Of a stretch of 7,361 nucleotides of DNA, positions 6,405-7,361 are shown piece by piece; the first letter of the stretch is position 1; the number at the start of each line of letters is the position of its first letter. The notes below the pieces were generated by a model. The model did no database searches and was not told the origin of the DNA. It was given only the letters and a program-made list of their open reading frames with translations. The position numbers and the translations under genes were made by a program. Origin of the DNA: an uncultured Clostridium sp. (GTDB lineage Bacteria > Bacillota > Clostridia > Clostridiales > Clostridiaceae); the NCBI RefSeq assembly GCF_937920395.1, contig NZ_CALEVF010000201.1, forward strand, positions 1 to 7,361, read 5' to 3'.

Positions 6405-6701
6405 CTATTCTTTAACAAGGCTAAGGGCTTTAAATTTGCACTGTGACACACACAACCCACAACCTTTGCAATGATCATAATCAATTCCTTTAATTTTTTC
6501 ATTTTCTACTAGTATGGACATATCGGGGCATACCGCCCAACAGAGTAAACAATTCTTACAACTCTCTTGATCCCATACAGGTTTCATGGATCTCCAATCT
6601 CCTGTCTTGAATTCTACAGCATTTCCTGCATCAGGAATTACGCCTCCCATTGTGGTATCTTTCCATGAGCATTCAGCGGAATAATATTTTTTATCACTCA
6701 T
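6405..6701 (-). CDS. porD: 2-oxoacid (pyruvate):ferredoxin oxidoreductase, delta (ferredoxin-like) subunit
   Basis: This 98-residue subunit carries two [4Fe-4S] clusters that relay electrons from the TPP site to external ferredoxin. Two CxxCxxCxxxC motifs are present: C48, C51, C54, C58 and C78, C81, C84, C88. The first about 45 residues form the N-terminal extension usual for PorD. The last cysteine of the second motif is followed by Lys (QCKFKAL) where ferredoxins usually have Pro; the first motif keeps CP. The start ATG overlaps the porC stop (ATGA, 4 nt), and GGAGGAGGT inside the end of porC supplies the ribosome binding site. An extra cysteine, C11, is outside both motifs. Confidence 0.93.
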   Translation of the reverse strand: MSDKKYYSAECSWKDTTMGGVIPDAGNAVEFKTGDWRSMKPVWDQESCKNCLLCWAVCPDMSILVENEKIKGIDYDHCKGCGLCVSQCKFKALSLVKE

Positions 6702-7276
6702 AGTCCTTTTACCTCCTCCATAGACCTCTTAAGTGCAGCCATGTTCCCTTTTATAACCTGAGGTTTTGTTGCAAACTTATGTTTAAATGATTGTTCTATA
6801 TGTTCTTTAAATACATTTTTATCTATTATGTGCGATATTTTTACTATTGCTCCAAGCATAGGAGTATTGGGAAAGTTCATTCCAAGCTCTTCTTCTGATA
6901 TCTTTCTTGCATCAATAGTATATAGTTTTCCTTTATATCCTTTAAGCAAAGGTCTTATTTCTTCAGGACTCTTAGTTGTATTTATAACTATTGCTCCTTC
7001 TTCTTTTAAACCTGACGTTACATCTACATTATTAATTAAAGTTTCATCAACAACTGCTACATAATCAGGTTTATATATATTGCAGTGTAATGTTATAGGA
7101 TCATCACATACCCGGTTATATGCGGTTATTGGAGCACCCATTCTTTCGGGACCATACTCCGGAAATCCCTGAACATATTTCCCTGTGCTAAAAGCTACTT
7201 CAGCAAGTAAGAGAGATGCGGTCTTTGCTCCTTGTCCCCCACGACCATGCCAACGAACCTCTATCATTTTTCCCAT
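6698..7276 (-). CDS. porC: 2-oxoacid (pyruvate):ferredoxin oxidoreductase, gamma subunit
   Basis: The 192-residue gamma subunit corresponds to the CoA-binding side domain of the single-chain enzyme. Hallmarks are the glycine-rich RWHGRGGQGAKTA near the N-terminus and FPEYGPERMGAP at about 39-50. Length is typical. It is the first visible gene of the operon and overlaps porD by 4 nt. Start: AGGAGG (7286-7291) is 9 nt from this ATG; the next in-frame ATG at codon 4 would be 18 nt away, so the first is preferred. No convincing promoter lies within the remaining 85 nt, so the promoter or further upstream genes are probably beyond the window. Confidence 0.93.
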   Translation of the reverse strand: MGKMIEVRWHGRGGQGAKTASLLLAEVAFSTGKYVQGFPEYGPERMGAPITAYNRVCDDPITLHCNIYKPDYVAVVDETLINNVDVTSGLKEEGAIVINTTKSPEEIRPLLKGYKGKLYTIDARKISEEELGMNFPNTPMLGAIVKISHIIDKNVFKEHIEQSFKHKFATKPQVIKGNMAALKRSMEEVKGL

Positions 7277-7361
7277 AAAATCTTTCCTCCTTTAAAAACT
7301 ATATCTTTTAGCCGATTGCGCAATTCTGCAATCATTGAACCGCCTAACTTTTAAGCCGTTA
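7277..7361 (-). other. porC leader region, partial
   Basis: It holds the porC ribosome binding site (7286-7291) and a 10-bp palindrome ATTGCGCAAT (7315-7324). Six bases, GATTGC, at 7314-7319 pair with GCAATC at 7328-7333. A TATAGT hexamer (7298-7303, minus strand) could be a -10 box, but no acceptable -35 is found 16-18 bp upstream. The region is also visibly richer in G+C than the other gaps. Nothing firmer can be supported. Confidence 0.3.

Noticed and set aside
6038..6415. Plus-strand open frame of 125 codons, and similar ones at 3229-3456, 3862-4083, 5028-5228 and 6828-7064
   Set aside because: All are antisense to well-supported genes on the minus strand and read like their mirror image; none resembles a known family.
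1..7361. CRISPR array, tRNA/rRNA gene, insertion sequence or phage element
   Set aside because: No regularly spaced repeats beyond the operator array, no tRNA-like arms and no transposase or integrase coding sequence were seen.

Overview
The window is AT-rich (roughly two-thirds A+T) with strong AGGAGG-type ribosome binding sites, sigma-A-like promoters, ATG/TTG starts and clostridial-looking proteins. It most likely comes from an anaerobic, low-GC Firmicute of the Clostridium type. Every gene I can support lies on the minus strand, so transcription runs from high to low coordinates. Species cannot be assigned from this sequence alone.

Region by region, in order of transcription. (a) 7276-4262: a compact porC-porD-porA-porB operon for a four-subunit 2-oxoacid (most likely pyruvate):ferredoxin oxidoreductase, with a 4-nt overlap or gaps of 14-17 nt. 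It ends at a strong bidirectional hairpin terminator at 4157-4191. (b) 4090-3051: a BadF/BadG-type N-acetylglucosamine (or N-acetylmuramate) kinase with its own promoter; an 8+8 bp inverted repeat overlaps the -35 box. (c) 3050-2557: a 494-bp gap with no intact gene. It holds what looks like a decayed coding fragment (about 2993-2723, at least one frameshift) and then the promoter and operators of the next gene. (d) 2556-1417: a GntR-type DNA-binding domain fused to a LacI/periplasmic-binding-protein-like sensor domain (AraR-like architecture). (e) 1416-1193: an A/T-rich operator array plus a perfect TTGACA-N17-TATAAT promoter. (f) 1192-1: a GH125 exo-alpha-1,6-mannosidase whose C-terminus runs off the window.

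The functional theme of the left half is capture of host- or fungal-type glycans. A cytoplasmic alpha-1,6-mannosidase is controlled by a dedicated sugar-sensing repressor, with a nearby amino-sugar kinase that could phosphorylate GlcNAc from the same kind of glycan. The por operon would oxidise the resulting pyruvate to acetyl-CoA, but it is a separate transcription unit and its proximity may be incidental.

The most interesting observation is a self-consistent regulatory circuit. A 13-bp core, TATATTTAATATA, occurs twice (overlapping) on the -10 box and start point of the regulator's own promoter. It occurs three more times, with helical phasing, just upstream of the mannosidase promoter. The core contains only A and T, and in the regulator the three arginine positions that GntR proteins commonly use to contact G bases (FadR R35, R45, R49) are K34, N44 and K48. 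This may be a GntR/LacI-hybrid subgroup with an altered, purely A/T operator code.
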